A stretch of 14,641 nt of DNA, taken from assembly GCA_038199265.1 (NCBI GenBank), contig JBBPZD010000225.1, positions 1 through 14,641 of the forward strand, given 5' to 3'. How positions within the stretch are numbered: the stretch's first letter is position 1; the number at the start of each line of letters is the position of its first letter. Source of the stretch: Allobranchiibius sp038199265. GTDB taxonomy: Bacteria; Actinomycetota; Actinomycetes; Actinomycetales; Dermatophilaceae. A program made the translations under genes and the position numbers. Below the pieces are notes generated by a model. The model did not search any database. It was not told where the DNA came from and saw only the letters and a list, made by a program, of their open reading frames with translations. This document shows positions 1 through 7,712 of this stretch, piece after piece.

Positions 1-1001
1 AGGACGCCGTGACCCAGGTTGAAGATGTGACCGGGGGCTGACCTTCCGGCCTCCACGATCGCGTCGATCGAGCGCTCCAGCGGCTCCCACGGGGCGAACA
101 ACAAAGCCGGGTCGAGGTTGCCCTGCAGCGGGTATCTACCGCCGAGCCGCTCGTTCGCTTCGTCCAACGGCACTCGGAAGTCAACGCCGACGACGTCAGC
201 GCCCGCCTCACCCATCGAGGTCAGCAATTCGCCGGTGCCGACGCCGAAGTGGATGCGCGGAACACCCGTGTCTGCCACTGCGGCCAGGACCGCTGCCGAG
301 TGTGGTTGCACGAACCGCACGTAGTCGATTCGGGAGAGCGCACCGACCCACGAATCGAACAGCTGGATTGCACTGGCGCCGGCCTCGATCTGCACCCGCA
401 GGTAGCTCGTTGCGATGCGGGCGAGCTTGCTGCACAACAAATTCCAGGTATCCGGATCGCCGTACATGAGCGCTTTGGTGTGCTCGTGATTCTTAGAGGG
501 GCCCCCCTCGACGAGGTAGCTGGCAAGAGTGAACGGGGCACCTGCAAATCCGATCAGCGGGGTCCCGTTGAGTTCCGAAACGGTCTGCCTGACTGCCTGA
601 GCGATGTCCGGAACCTGCTCGGCAGTCAGTTCGGGGAAGGCCTGGACGGCAGCCCGGTCGCGGATCGGCGCCGCGACTACAGGCCCGACTCCCGGCACGA
701 TGTCGAGGTCGATTCCCGCCGCAGCAAGGGGAACGACGATGTCGCTGAAGAAGATCGCCGCATCGACCCCGTGACGACGGACCGGTTGCAGGGTGATCTC
801 GGTAACCATGTCCGGATCACGGCAGGCGTCCAGCATCGCGGTGCCCTCGCGCAGCGCGCGGTACTCCGGCAGCGATCGACCGGCCTGGCGCATGAACCAC
901 ACCGGCGTCCGCTCGACCGGAAGCCCGCGCGCAGCTCGAATCAGCAGCGGCAGATCGGCATTCGGGTCGGAGTCGGGGGTGGTGGCGTCGGTGGAGGTCA
1001 C
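1..1001 (-). CDS. hemE: Uroporphyrinogen decarboxylase, C-terminus cut by window edge
   Basis: HemE removes the four acetate carboxyl groups of uroporphyrinogen III to give coproporphyrinogen III, a cytosolic step of heme synthesis. The visible 333 residues contain the N-terminal signature PVWFMRQAGR (about 33-42), the catalytic-site FFSDIVVP (Asp87), the second signature GFAGAPFTLASYL, the substrate-pocket SWVGALS region and the near-C-terminal NLGHGV. Family members are about 345-360 aa, so roughly 15-25 residues are lost off the left edge. I chose the GTG at 1001 because GGAAGGA (1009-1015 on the plus strand) sits about 7 nt upstream and the signature falls at the usual distance. The next gene on this strand, a transporter, lies 147 nt upstream, with a strong palindrome in the gap, so hemE may have its own control. 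Identity is seen directly in the motifs. Confidence 0.96.
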   Translation of the reverse strand, partial: MTSTDATTPDSDPNADLPLLIRAARGLPVERTPVWFMRQAGRSLPEYRALREGTAMLDACRDPDMVTEITLQPVRRHGVDAAIFFSDIVVPLAAAGIDLDIVPGVGPVVAAPIRDRAAVQAFPELTAEQVPDIAQAVRQTVSELNGTPLIGFAGAPFTLASYLVEGGPSKNHEHTKALMYGDPDTWNLLCSKLARIATSYLRVQIEAGASAIQLFDSWVGALSRIDYVRFVQPHSAAVLAAVADTGVPRIHFGVGTGELLTSMGEAGADVVGVDFRVPLDEANERLGGRYPLQGNLDPALLFAPWEPLERSIDAIVEAGRSAPGHIFNLGHGV

Positions 1002-1058
1002 GGGCCGATCCTTCCACGCGCACGATGCCGGGCCGGAGAACCGCGTCGCCTCTCCACC

Positions 1059-1080
1059 TTTTGGTCGCTGGCGACCAAAA
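1059..1080. promoter_or_regulatory. Perfect 10-bp-arm palindrome between transporter and hemE
   Basis: Arms TTTTGGTCGC and GCGACCAAAA are separated by only TG. As RNA this would fold as a 9-bp stem with a 4-nt loop. It lies 58 nt upstream of the hemE start and 69 nt past the transporter stop. On neither strand is it followed by a T-run (the plus strand continues with A, giving seven A in a row), so it is not a classical rho-independent terminator. A protein-binding operator or a tail-less actinobacterial terminator are both possible. The symmetry is seen; the function is inferred. Confidence 0.5.
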
Positions 1081-1148
1081 AAACCGGGACAGAGTCCGAC
1101 CACACTCCTATTCGCGCCGCTGGCAACCAAGACGTCAGCAACGCAAGG

Positions 1149-2000
1149 TCAGGCGACGGCGAGCGCCACACCCACGACCGCGCACGCCACACCCACGAGT
1201 TGAATCACGCGCAGTCGTTCGTGCAGGAACCCGCGAGCCAGCAACAGCGTCATCACCGGGTAGAGCGAACCGAGCACACTCACGACCGCAAGCGAACCGC
1301 TGTTCGACGCGACGGTGAAGAGCGCATTCGCCGTGAGGTCTCCGGTTCCCACCAGCATCGTCACGGGAACCAGTCGTCGGGTGAGGGCCGGACCCGGCAT
1401 TCCTCCTGGCCACAACACCCAGGCGAGACCGAGCGCGACGACACTCGTGATCCGCATCCCCCACAGTCCGCCCACCACGCTGGTGTTTCCGGCGAGGTGC
1501 ATGAGGTAGAGAGTGATCCCGAAGCTGAACGCAGCCATGACGGCCAGCGATATCGGCAGCCTTGCGACCGCCCCGGACAGCTCGGGCCCCGATGCCAGCG
1601 CGGCTCCGGCAAGGGCGATCGTCAGACCGACGCCCGTCAGGATTCCGACCTTCTCGCCACTGAGAATTCCCAACAGGACCGGCACGATCGCCCCCAGTGC
1701 TGTGATCGGTGAGACCACACCCATGGTTCCGAGCGACAACGCAGCGTAGAACGAGACCAGTCCAAGGCAGCCGCTGAGTCCCGCGAGGGGCCCATAGACC
1801 ATCCAACCGCCCGCAGTAGGTGTATGTCCGGTACCGATCGCAATGAGCATCGCGGTGCACATCACGATCAGGCCGCCGGCCTGGGACCAGAAGACCACCC
1901 GAACGGCGTGGGCCCGTTTGGTCAGCAGACCCCCGGCGAAGTCCGAACTCCCCCACATCGCACTAGAGGCAAGTGCTAGAAATACCCCCATCAACGACAC
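1149..2000 (-). CDS. DMT-superfamily (EamA) membrane transporter
   Basis: This is a 283-aa integral membrane protein of the drug/metabolite transporter superfamily, with two tandem EamA repeats (about residues 3-135 and 150-282) and about ten hydrophobic helices. Typical family features are visible: the N-terminal GVFLALASSAMWGSSDFAGG helix, PITALGAIVPVLLG ending repeat one, and the closing pattern LYPVMTLLLARGFLHERL followed by a last helix. Such proteins export or import small metabolites; the substrate cannot be read from the sequence. The GTG at 2000 gives the full first helix, but no convincing Shine-Dalgarno precedes it; ATG at 1991 is an alternative that removes three residues. It lies upstream of hemE on the same strand and diverges from the DUF3000 gene. 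There is no clear functional link to either neighbour. Confidence 0.85.
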   Translation of the reverse strand: MSLMGVFLALASSAMWGSSDFAGGLLTKRAHAVRVVFWSQAGGLIVMCTAMLIAIGTGHTPTAGGWMVYGPLAGLSGCLGLVSFYAALSLGTMGVVSPITALGAIVPVLLGILSGEKVGILTGVGLTIALAGAALASGPELSGAVARLPISLAVMAAFSFGITLYLMHLAGNTSVVGGLWGMRITSVVALGLAWVLWPGGMPGPALTRRLVPVTMLVGTGDLTANALFTVASNSGSLAVVSVLGSLYPVMTLLLARGFLHERLRVIQLVGVACAVVGVALAVA

Positions 2001-2139
2001 GTCTCAATCGACGTTTCGAGGAGCACGACCGGCGCGGCGGCAATGCGGCAACTAAGGCGGTAGTGCGCGGACAGAGCTGTGGACACGGATGCATGGTGTC
2101 AGTCGGACGTGCGGGAAGGCCCATTCCGGCGCGTCGGTC

Positions 2140-2168
2140 CTGATTCGAGCGCATGTGCGACCTACCCT
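2140..2168 (+). promoter_or_regulatory. Possible promoter for a leaderless DUF3000-RNase D transcript
   Basis: TACCCT (2163-2168) fits the actinobacterial TANNNT -10 pattern and ends 6 nt before the GTG at 2175. That is the spacing expected when transcription starts on the start codon. A weak -35 candidate CTGATT (2140-2145) lies 17 nt upstream. No Shine-Dalgarno precedes this GTG, which agrees with leaderless translation. The remaining divergent gap (2001-2139) shows nothing else I can name. Confidence 0.35.
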
Positions 2169-2174
2169 CCGAAG

Positions 2175-2771
2175 GTGGGTACCACAAACCTGGGCGGCGA
2201 CGCCGCAGCGGACTTCCAGCGCGCAACACACGAAGTTTCGTCAGTGAGCCTGCGCCCGGAGGTGCGGCTGACCGAAGTTCCTGCGCCCACGCGCATCGCG
2301 CCCTACGCGGTTGCGCTCACCGCCGAGGTGGTCACTGGCGTCGGCGAGGACGAAGAAGAACTCGCCAGCGGCAGATTCGTGCTGCTGCACGACCCTGGTG
2401 AACCTGAAGCCTGGGGCGGTGCATGGCGGATCGTCAGCTTTGCCCGTGCGGAACTTGAGCCCGAGATGGCCACTGACCCCATGTTGGGTGACGTCGGCTG
2501 GAGTTGGCTCACCGACAGCCTCCAATCCTGTGATGCTCATGCCGCTGCCGAGGCCGGGACGGTGACCCAGGTGGTGTCACAGGGGTACGGCGCACTGATC
2601 GAGAACGGGACGAGTGTCGAGATGGAGGTGCGCGCCTCCTGGACTCCACTCACTGCGGGCGGTGTCGGTATGGGCGCCCACTTCGAGGCCTGGGGCACCT
2701 TGTTGTGCACTATCGCCGGTCTGCCCCCGTTGCCGGAAGGCGTGGTGGCGTTGCCGGGTCAGCGTCGATGA
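2175..2771 (+). CDS. DUF3000 family protein
   Basis: This is a 198-aa soluble protein of the actinobacterial DUF3000 family, of unknown function. It is recognised from its core: FQRATHEVSSVSLRPEV near the N-terminus, then RIAPYAVALTAEV, GRFVLLHDP, the WGGAWRIVSFARAELEPEM block, and C-terminal SWTPL and HFEAWGTLLCTIAGLPPLPEGV. I see no signal peptide, membrane segment or catalytic motif. I placed the start at GTG 2175 because this gives the usual short lead into FQRA and suits a leaderless mRNA; an in-frame GTG at 2079 would add 32 residues that do not look like the family. The stop overlaps the RNase D start as ATGA, so the two are translationally coupled. This pairing near hemE recurs in actinobacteria (recalled as Rv2680-Rv2681 near hemE in M. 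tuberculosis), suggesting a role linked to RNA processing, but that is inference. Confidence 0.88.
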   Translation: MGTTNLGGDAAADFQRATHEVSSVSLRPEVRLTEVPAPTRIAPYAVALTAEVVTGVGEDEEELASGRFVLLHDPGEPEAWGGAWRIVSFARAELEPEMATDPMLGDVGWSWLTDSLQSCDAHAAAEAGTVTQVVSQGYGALIENGTSVEMEVRASWTPLTAGGVGMGAHFEAWGTLLCTIAGLPPLPEGVVALPGQRR

Positions 2772-4207
2772 CAGTTCCCGACGAGACGAACAAGAACACC
2801 ACCGCTGCGCCGAACGTCGGCATTGTCTTCCAAGAGGCCGCTACCGCCGAAGACGTGCTGATCGTGCCGGCCGTCAAGGCTGAGCCCAACGCAGAGGACG
2901 TTCCAGCCAGCCGACCGGTGTCCGCAGTCGAGAACGTCCCGGTCGTCGAAGAAGCACCCATTTACCCGATGCTCGAATCACCGGCTGAGGGCGTTCCCGA
3001 CGTCATCATCGGAGAACGCGAGCTGGCCGCTGCTGCTGCAGCTATCGCCGCTGGCAACGGCCCAGTCGCCCTGGACGCCGAGCGCGCCTCAGGTTTTCGC
3101 TACGGCAACCGCGCCTACCTCGTCCAGCTGCGCCGCGAGGGTGCGGGCAGTTTCATGATCGACCCGATCGCCTGCCCCGACCTGTCACCCATCAACGACG
3201 CGATCGGTGACGCCGAATGGGTGCTGCACGCAGCCACCCAAGACCTCGCGTGCCTAGCCGAGGTCGGGTTGTACCCGAAAGCGTTGTTCGACACTGAACT
3301 CGGCGGCCGGATCGCCGGACTGCCGCGCGTAGGCCTCGCTGCCGTTATCGAGCACTACCTGGGTGTCACTCTCGCCAAAGAACACTCGGCCGCCGACTGG
3401 TCCACCCGGCCACTTCCGGAGCCGTGGTTGCGCTACGCGGCACTCGACGTCGAGGTACTCGTGCAGGTACGCGACCTGATGTACGCCGACTTGAAAGCCA
3501 GCGGAAAACTGGACTGGGCGATGCAAGACTTCGAGGCGTTGCTGTCCTTCACAGGTCCGCCGGTCCGCGCCGAACCGTGGCGGCGGACCTCTGGCCTGCA
3601 CAAACTGAAGGAACGCCGCGCTATAGGCCGGGTACGCGAGCTATGGCTGACCCGCGACGCGCTGGCCAAGGACAAAGACACCGCTCCCGGGCGACTCCTC
3701 CCGGACGCGTTGATCGTGGCGATGGCGACGGCCGCGCCGGCTTCCTCAGCCGATCTGGTCGCTGTCGGTGCAGCCCCGGCTGCTCCCGACGCTCCCCCGC
3801 GCCGTTCCCGCAAACCGCATCACGGACTGTTGCGCTACCAGCGGGACTGGCTCGCGGCCGTCAAACGGGTCGCCGGGATGACCGATCGCGAACTACCCGC
3901 TCTCACCGTCAAGGGGGACGGCCCGCCCCCGCCACGCGCGTGGGCCGATCGTGACCCGGTTGCGGCGGCCCGGCTCTCGCAGGTACGCGATCGGCTGGGC
4001 ACCTTCGGCGAGCAGCACGGCGTACCACTGGAGAATCTGCTGACCCCCGACACCCTGCGCAGGCTGCTCTGGAATGCTCCGAAGGTGTGGGACGAGGCCA
4101 CCATTCGTGATCAGCTCGCCGGATACGGTGCACGCCCCTGGCAGGTCGATGCCGTCGCTCCCCTAGTGGTCCAAGCCGTCACTGACCACCCGGCTACTGG
4201 CGGGTAA
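2768..4207 (+). CDS. Ribonuclease D family 3'-5' exonuclease with HRDC domain
   Basis: This is a 479-aa cytosolic exonuclease of the DEDDy superfamily. Motif I is LDAERASG (Asp103, Glu105), motif II is HAATQDLACL (Asp159), and motif III is YAALD (Tyr223, Asp227), so all metal-binding and catalytic residues are present. An HRDC-type nucleic-acid-binding helical domain follows at about 278-335, and a further basic/helical region at about 355-475 completes the usual actinobacterial layout. The family trims 3' ends of structured RNA such as tRNA precursors; the actual substrate here is not known. The ATG at 2768 overlaps the DUF3000 stop (ATGA). This start gives about 70 residues rich in Ala, Val, Pro and Glu before the exonuclease domain, longer than I expect for the family; Met68 (2969) would give a more typical N-terminus. 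It is probably co-transcribed with DUF3000. Confidence 0.92.
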   Translation: MTVPDETNKNTTAAPNVGIVFQEAATAEDVLIVPAVKAEPNAEDVPASRPVSAVENVPVVEEAPIYPMLESPAEGVPDVIIGERELAAAAAAIAAGNGPVALDAERASGFRYGNRAYLVQLRREGAGSFMIDPIACPDLSPINDAIGDAEWVLHAATQDLACLAEVGLYPKALFDTELGGRIAGLPRVGLAAVIEHYLGVTLAKEHSAADWSTRPLPEPWLRYAALDVEVLVQVRDLMYADLKASGKLDWAMQDFEALLSFTGPPVRAEPWRRTSGLHKLKERRAIGRVRELWLTRDALAKDKDTAPGRLLPDALIVAMATAAPASSADLVAVGAAPAAPDAPPRRSRKPHHGLLRYQRDWLAAVKRVAGMTDRELPALTVKGDGPPPPRAWADRDPVAAARLSQVRDRLGTFGEQHGVPLENLLTPDTLRRLLWNAPKVWDEATIRDQLAGYGARPWQVDAVAPLVVQAVTDHPATGG

Positions 4208-4217
4208 CAAACCGGGC

Positions 4218-4223
4218 TAGAGT
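4218..4223 (+). promoter_or_regulatory. Weak -10-like element before the fad operon
   Basis: TAGAGT matches TANNNT and lies in the 56-nt gap between the RNase D stop and the thiolase start, which would give a leader of about 34 nt containing the strong AAGGAG ribosome site (4253-4258). No matching -35 is evident, so transcription could equally read through from RNase D. Confidence 0.22.
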
Positions 4224-4263
4224 GACCGGCGTTCCCCATCGCCTCATCCGTGAAGGAGTCGTC

Positions 4264-5493
4264 GTGCCTCGCACGCTCTCAGAGGTCGTATTCGTCGACG
4301 GTGTCCGCACCCCGTTCGGCAAGGCCGGTGAAAAGGGCATCTACGCCCAGACCCGCGCTGACGATCTGGTCATCAAGTGCATCCGCGAACTCCTGCGTCG
4401 TCAACCGGGCCTGCCGCCTGAGCGGGTCGAAGAGGTTGCGATCGCCGCCACCACTCAGATCGGCGACCAAGGCCTGACTCTCGGGCGGATGGCCGCTCTG
4501 CTCGCAGGATTGCCCAAGACCACACCCGGGTACTCAGTGGACCGCATGTGCGCGGGTGCGATGACTGCGGTCACCAACACCGCGTCGAGCATCGCGTTCG
4601 GTTCCTACGACATCGCCATCGCCGGCGGGGTGGAGCACATGGGCCGTCACCCGATGGGCGAGGGGGTCGACCCCAACCCGCGCATCGTCGCCGAGAAACT
4701 CGTCGACCCCAGCGCTCTGGTGATGGGTTCGACAGCAGAGAACCTGCACGACCGCTACCCCTCGATCACCAAGGAACGCTGCGACGCCTTCGCCGTCGGC
4801 AGCCAGTCCAAACTCGCCCAGGCATACGCCGACGGCAAGATCCAGCCCGACCTCGTCGACGTCGCCACTCGGCACGCCGAACTCGGTTGGGGCCTGGCCA
4901 CGACGGACGAACCGCCACGTCCCGGCACCACGATGGAAAATCTGGCGGGCCTCAAGACGCCGTTCCGCGCACACGGCCATGTCACTGCCGGTAACGCAGC
5001 CGGCCTGAATGACGGGGCCACGGCCTGCGTTCTCGCCTCTGAGCAGGCTGCGTCCGATCTCGGCCTACCTGCGGCGATGCGGCTGGTCAACTACTCCTTC
5101 GTCGGCGTCGAGCCGGAAGTGATGGGGATCGGGCCGGTCCCGGCGACGGAGAAGGCGCTGCGCAAGGCAGGCCTGAACATCGAGGACATCGGCCTGTTCG
5201 AGCTGAATGAGGCGTTCGCCGTACAGGTACTCGCGTTCCTGGAGCACTTCGGCATCGCCGACGACGACCCGCGCGTGAACGCCTGGGGCGGAGCCATCGC
5301 GATCGGCCACCCGCTCGCATCGTCCGGCGTCCGGCTGATGACCCAGCTCGCACGCCAGTTCGTCGAGCACCCCGAGGTGCGGTACGGCCTGACTGCCATG
5401 TGTATCGGTATCGGGATGGGCGGCAGCGTGATCTGGGAAAACCCGCACCATGCCGACTTCGTACCCAGCGTTTCGAAGGAGACGTCACGATGA
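4264..5493 (+). CDS. fadA: Thiolase (acetyl-CoA C-acyltransferase, FadA/FadI type)
   Basis: This 409-aa thiolase cleaves 3-ketoacyl-CoA to acetyl-CoA and a shortened acyl-CoA, the last step of the beta-oxidation cycle. Visible motifs are the nucleophile loop VDRMCAGAM (Cys96), NEAFAVQ (315-321), GGAIAIGHPLASSG (His349) and the second cysteine MCIGIGMGGS (Cys380), so the catalytic set is complete. Length fits degradative thiolases. I chose GTG 4264 because AAGGAG (4253-4258) lies 5 nt upstream and the family begins close to the VVFVDGVRTPFG strand; an in-frame GTG at 4222 would add 14 residues without support. The stop overlaps the next start as ATGA, which fits a coupled alpha/beta trifunctional complex with the FadB-like protein. 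A biosynthetic thiolase is less likely given that partner. The pairing with FadB is what supports the symbol. Confidence 0.94.
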   Translation: MPRTLSEVVFVDGVRTPFGKAGEKGIYAQTRADDLVIKCIRELLRRQPGLPPERVEEVAIAATTQIGDQGLTLGRMAALLAGLPKTTPGYSVDRMCAGAMTAVTNTASSIAFGSYDIAIAGGVEHMGRHPMGEGVDPNPRIVAEKLVDPSALVMGSTAENLHDRYPSITKERCDAFAVGSQSKLAQAYADGKIQPDLVDVATRHAELGWGLATTDEPPRPGTTMENLAGLKTPFRAHGHVTAGNAAGLNDGATACVLASEQAASDLGLPAAMRLVNYSFVGVEPEVMGIGPVPATEKALRKAGLNIEDIGLFELNEAFAVQVLAFLEHFGIADDDPRVNAWGGAIAIGHPLASSGVRLMTQLARQFVEHPEVRYGLTAMCIGIGMGGSVIWENPHHADFVPSVSKETSR

Positions 5494-7589
5494 CTGCACA
5501 ACCGGTGCAGACCAACGAGGTCGTCACCCACGCTCTCGTTCGCGAGGTCCACCTTCCCGGCGGCGCGGGACTATTTGCGCTGATCACCCTCGACAACGGT
5601 TTCGACCACACCAAACCGAACACGTTCGGCGCGCAGGGCCTGACCGAGCTGAGCGACGCACTCGACGCGATCCACGCCCGCGCCGAGGCCGGCGAGATCG
5701 TCGGTGCCGGGGTGACCGGCAAACCGTTCATCTTCGCCGTCGGAGCTGACCTGACCGGCGTTCCGCAGATCGGGGGCCGCGACCAGGCCCGCCAGATCGC
5801 GCAGCTCGGGCACGTGACTTTCCAGAAGCTCACCGATCTGCCGGTGCCGACTTTCGGGTTCATCAACGGCGCGTCGATGGGCGGCGGAGTCGAACTGCCG
5901 CTCTATGCCGACTACCGCACCATCTCGACCGACGTGCCTGCCTATGCCACCCCGGAATGCTTCCTCGGACTCGTTCCGGGCTGGGGCGGCACCTACCTGC
6001 TGCCGCGGCTGATCGGCGTAGAAAGGGCGCTGACCCTGATCGTAGGCAACCCGCTGGCCAACAACAAGATGATCAACGGCAGGGCTGCCTTCGACATGGG
6101 CGTGGCCGACCGACTACTCGAGCCGGTCACCTTCCTGGAGGATTCGCTGGCTTTCGCAGCCGCAGTCATCGCGGGCACCGAGACTGTCGAGCGCGCCGAG
6201 GTCGTCCTCGACCAGCAGACCTGGGACGCCACGATCAAGGCCGCCAAGGGGCAGGTGATCGCCCGTACCGGTGGTGCCGCACCGGCTCCGCTGCGTGCGC
6301 TCGAACTCATCGCAGCGGCGCGCACTGCGAACCGCGCTGATGCCTTCGAGGCCGAAAACGAGGCCCTCGCTGATCTGATCATGAGCAATGAACTACGCGC
6401 TGGGCTCTACGCGTTCGAGCTTGTGCAGAAGCGCGCCAAGCGGCCTGCCGGCGCACCTGACAAGGCTCTGGCCCGCAAGGTGACCAAAGTCGGCGTCGTC
6501 GGCGCAGGCCTGATGGCCAGTCAGATGGCGTTGCTCTTCGCTCGCCGCCTGACGGTGCCGGTTGTCCTGACCGACCTCGACCAGGCTCGCGTCGAGGCGG
6601 GAGTTGCGTACTGCACGAACGAGATCGACAAACTGCTCGCCAAGGGCCGCGTCTCGCCCGACAAGTCGAACCAGTTGAAGTCGCTGATCTCGGGCTCGGT
6701 GAGTAAGGCCTCGTTCGCGGATGCCGACTTCGTGATCGAAGCGGTCTTCGAAGAGATGTCGGTCAAGAAGCAGGTCCTCGCTGAGGTGGAGGCGGTCGTC
6801 TCCAGCCAATGCGTGCTCGCTACGAATACCTCCTCACTGTCGATCACCGAGATGGCCAACGAGCTGCAGCACCCGGAGCGGGTCGTGGGCTTCCACTTCT
6901 TCAACCCGGTCGCCGTAATGCCGTTGCTGGAGATCATCCGCGGCGACGCGACCGACGACGAGACCCTCGCGACGGCATTCGCGACCAGCAAGGGGCTGAA
7001 GAAGACCTCGATCCTGGTGACGAACTCGCCGTCGTTCGTGGTCAACCGGCTACTGGGCCGTTTCATGGGCGAGTCCGGTGCGACCTTCGACGAAGGAACC
7101 CCGATCGAGGTCGTCGAGCGGGCGTTCGGTGGCTTGACACCGATGCCGCCGTTCATGCTGATCAGCCTGGTCGGGCCGGCCATCGCGCTGCACAACAGCG
7201 AGACCCTCGCCGCAGCCTTCCCCGAACGGTTCCACGCATCTGCGAACCTGGCCAAGATCGTCGAGGCGAAGATCGGCAGTTTCTACGGTTCGGACGGCGC
7301 CATCGACAAGCGTGTCCTCGACCTGTTCGAGACGCCTGACGAGCCGGTCGTGCTCGACGAGCAGCAGATTCGCGATCGCGCCCTTTCGGCCCTGGCCGAT
7401 GAGATCCGTCGGATGCTCGACGAAGGCGTCGTCGCCGCCCCGATGGACATCGACCTCGCGATGATCACCGGCGCCGGCTTCCCGTTCTGGAACGGCGGGA
7501 TCACTCCCCTGCTGGACCGCACCGGCATCTCTGAGAAGGTCACCGGGCAGAGATTCCTGCCCGCTGGAGTCGCCAGCGTGCCCGCCTGA
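5490..7589 (+). CDS. fadB: FadB-type enoyl-CoA hydratase / 3-hydroxyacyl-CoA dehydrogenase
   Basis: This is a 699-aa bifunctional beta-oxidation enzyme. The N-terminal crotonase domain (about 1-315) carries both catalytic glutamates, in GGGVELPLY (Glu135) and ATPECFLGLVPGWGGT (Glu156), and hydrates trans-2-enoyl-CoA. The NAD-binding domain starts at VTKVGVVGAGLMAS (331-344). The dehydrogenase residues follow: the NTSSLSI serine region (446-452), His469 in GFHFFNPV, Glu481 and Asn519 in NSPSFVVNR. A C-terminal 3HCDH domain ends the protein. The third position of the dinucleotide motif is Ala343 instead of Gly, which I recall as normal in actinobacterial homologues. ATG 5490 overlaps the thiolase stop, and GAAGGAGA (5476-5483) lies 6 nt upstream. 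With the thiolase it forms the likely two-subunit trifunctional complex. A perfect 19-bp hairpin starts 16 nt after the stop. Confidence 0.95.
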   Translation: MTAQPVQTNEVVTHALVREVHLPGGAGLFALITLDNGFDHTKPNTFGAQGLTELSDALDAIHARAEAGEIVGAGVTGKPFIFAVGADLTGVPQIGGRDQARQIAQLGHVTFQKLTDLPVPTFGFINGASMGGGVELPLYADYRTISTDVPAYATPECFLGLVPGWGGTYLLPRLIGVERALTLIVGNPLANNKMINGRAAFDMGVADRLLEPVTFLEDSLAFAAAVIAGTETVERAEVVLDQQTWDATIKAAKGQVIARTGGAAPAPLRALELIAAARTANRADAFEAENEALADLIMSNELRAGLYAFELVQKRAKRPAGAPDKALARKVTKVGVVGAGLMASQMALLFARRLTVPVVLTDLDQARVEAGVAYCTNEIDKLLAKGRVSPDKSNQLKSLISGSVSKASFADADFVIEAVFEEMSVKKQVLAEVEAVVSSQCVLATNTSSLSITEMANELQHPERVVGFHFFNPVAVMPLLEIIRGDATDDETLATAFATSKGLKKTSILVTNSPSFVVNRLLGRFMGESGATFDEGTPIEVVERAFGGLTPMPPFMLISLVGPAIALHNSETLAAAFPERFHASANLAKIVEAKIGSFYGSDGAIDKRVLDLFETPDEPVVLDEQQIRDRALSALADEIRRMLDEGVVAAPMDIDLAMITGAGFPFWNGGITPLLDRTGISEKVTGQRFLPAGVASVPA

Positions 7590-7605
7590 CGCGGATCGTC
7601 CGAGG

Positions 7606-7651
7606 TTGGACATGCACAGCGAGACATATTTATCTCGCTGTGCATGTCCAA
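7606..7651 (+). terminator. 19-bp perfect hairpin after fadB
   Basis: The left arm TTGGACATGCACAGCGAGA (7606-7624) is exactly complementary to 7633-7651, with loop CATATTTA. It begins 16 nt after the fadB stop, so it is most likely the end of the fad transcript. There is no T-run after the right arm (AACGCAAG follows), so it would be a tail-less terminator or an mRNA 3'-end stabiliser. Perfect pairing over 19 bp is unusually long. Confidence 0.6.
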
Positions 7652-7677
7652 AACGCAAGATCCAAGGCACATCCTCC

Positions 7678-7705
7678 TTGAGCTATCTCATATCTGAGAT
7701 ACAGT
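7678..7705 (+). promoter_or_regulatory. Promoter of the XRE-MurA gene, probably leaderless
   Basis: TTGAGC (7678-7683, four of six matches to TTGACA) and TACAGT (7700-7705, TANNNT) are separated by 16 nt. The -10 ends 7 nt before the ATG at 7713, so transcription would start on or next to the start codon. No Shine-Dalgarno is present between them, which supports a leaderless mRNA. Confidence 0.6.
7684..7701. promoter_or_regulatory. Palindromic operator candidate inside the XRE-MurA promoter
   Basis: TATCTCA (7684-7690) and TGAGATA (7695-7701) form perfect 7-bp arms around TATC. The palindrome fills the spacer between the proposed -35 and -10 and shares two bases with the -10, so a bound dimer would exclude RNA polymerase. 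The adjacent gene begins with an XRE-type DNA-binding domain, making autorepression the simplest reading. A further TATCTC lies at 7631-7636, 53 bp upstream. The symmetry is seen; the binding protein is inferred. Confidence 0.55.
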
Positions 7706-7712
7706 CGCGGGC

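Noticed and set aside
249..1712. 487-aa plus-strand open frame across hemE and the transporter
   Set aside because: Antisense shadow; both minus-strand genes have clear family motifs and this frame reads as Arg/His/Gln-rich low-quality protein.
2079..2174. Longer DUF3000 start at GTG 2079
   Set aside because: The added residues do not look like the family and the -10-like element at 2163-2168 would lie inside the gene.
5087..5866. 259-aa minus-strand open frame spanning the thiolase/FadB junction
   Set aside because: Shadow of two genes with intact catalytic residues, and rich in Arg/Ser/Pro as expected from antisense GC-rich DNA.
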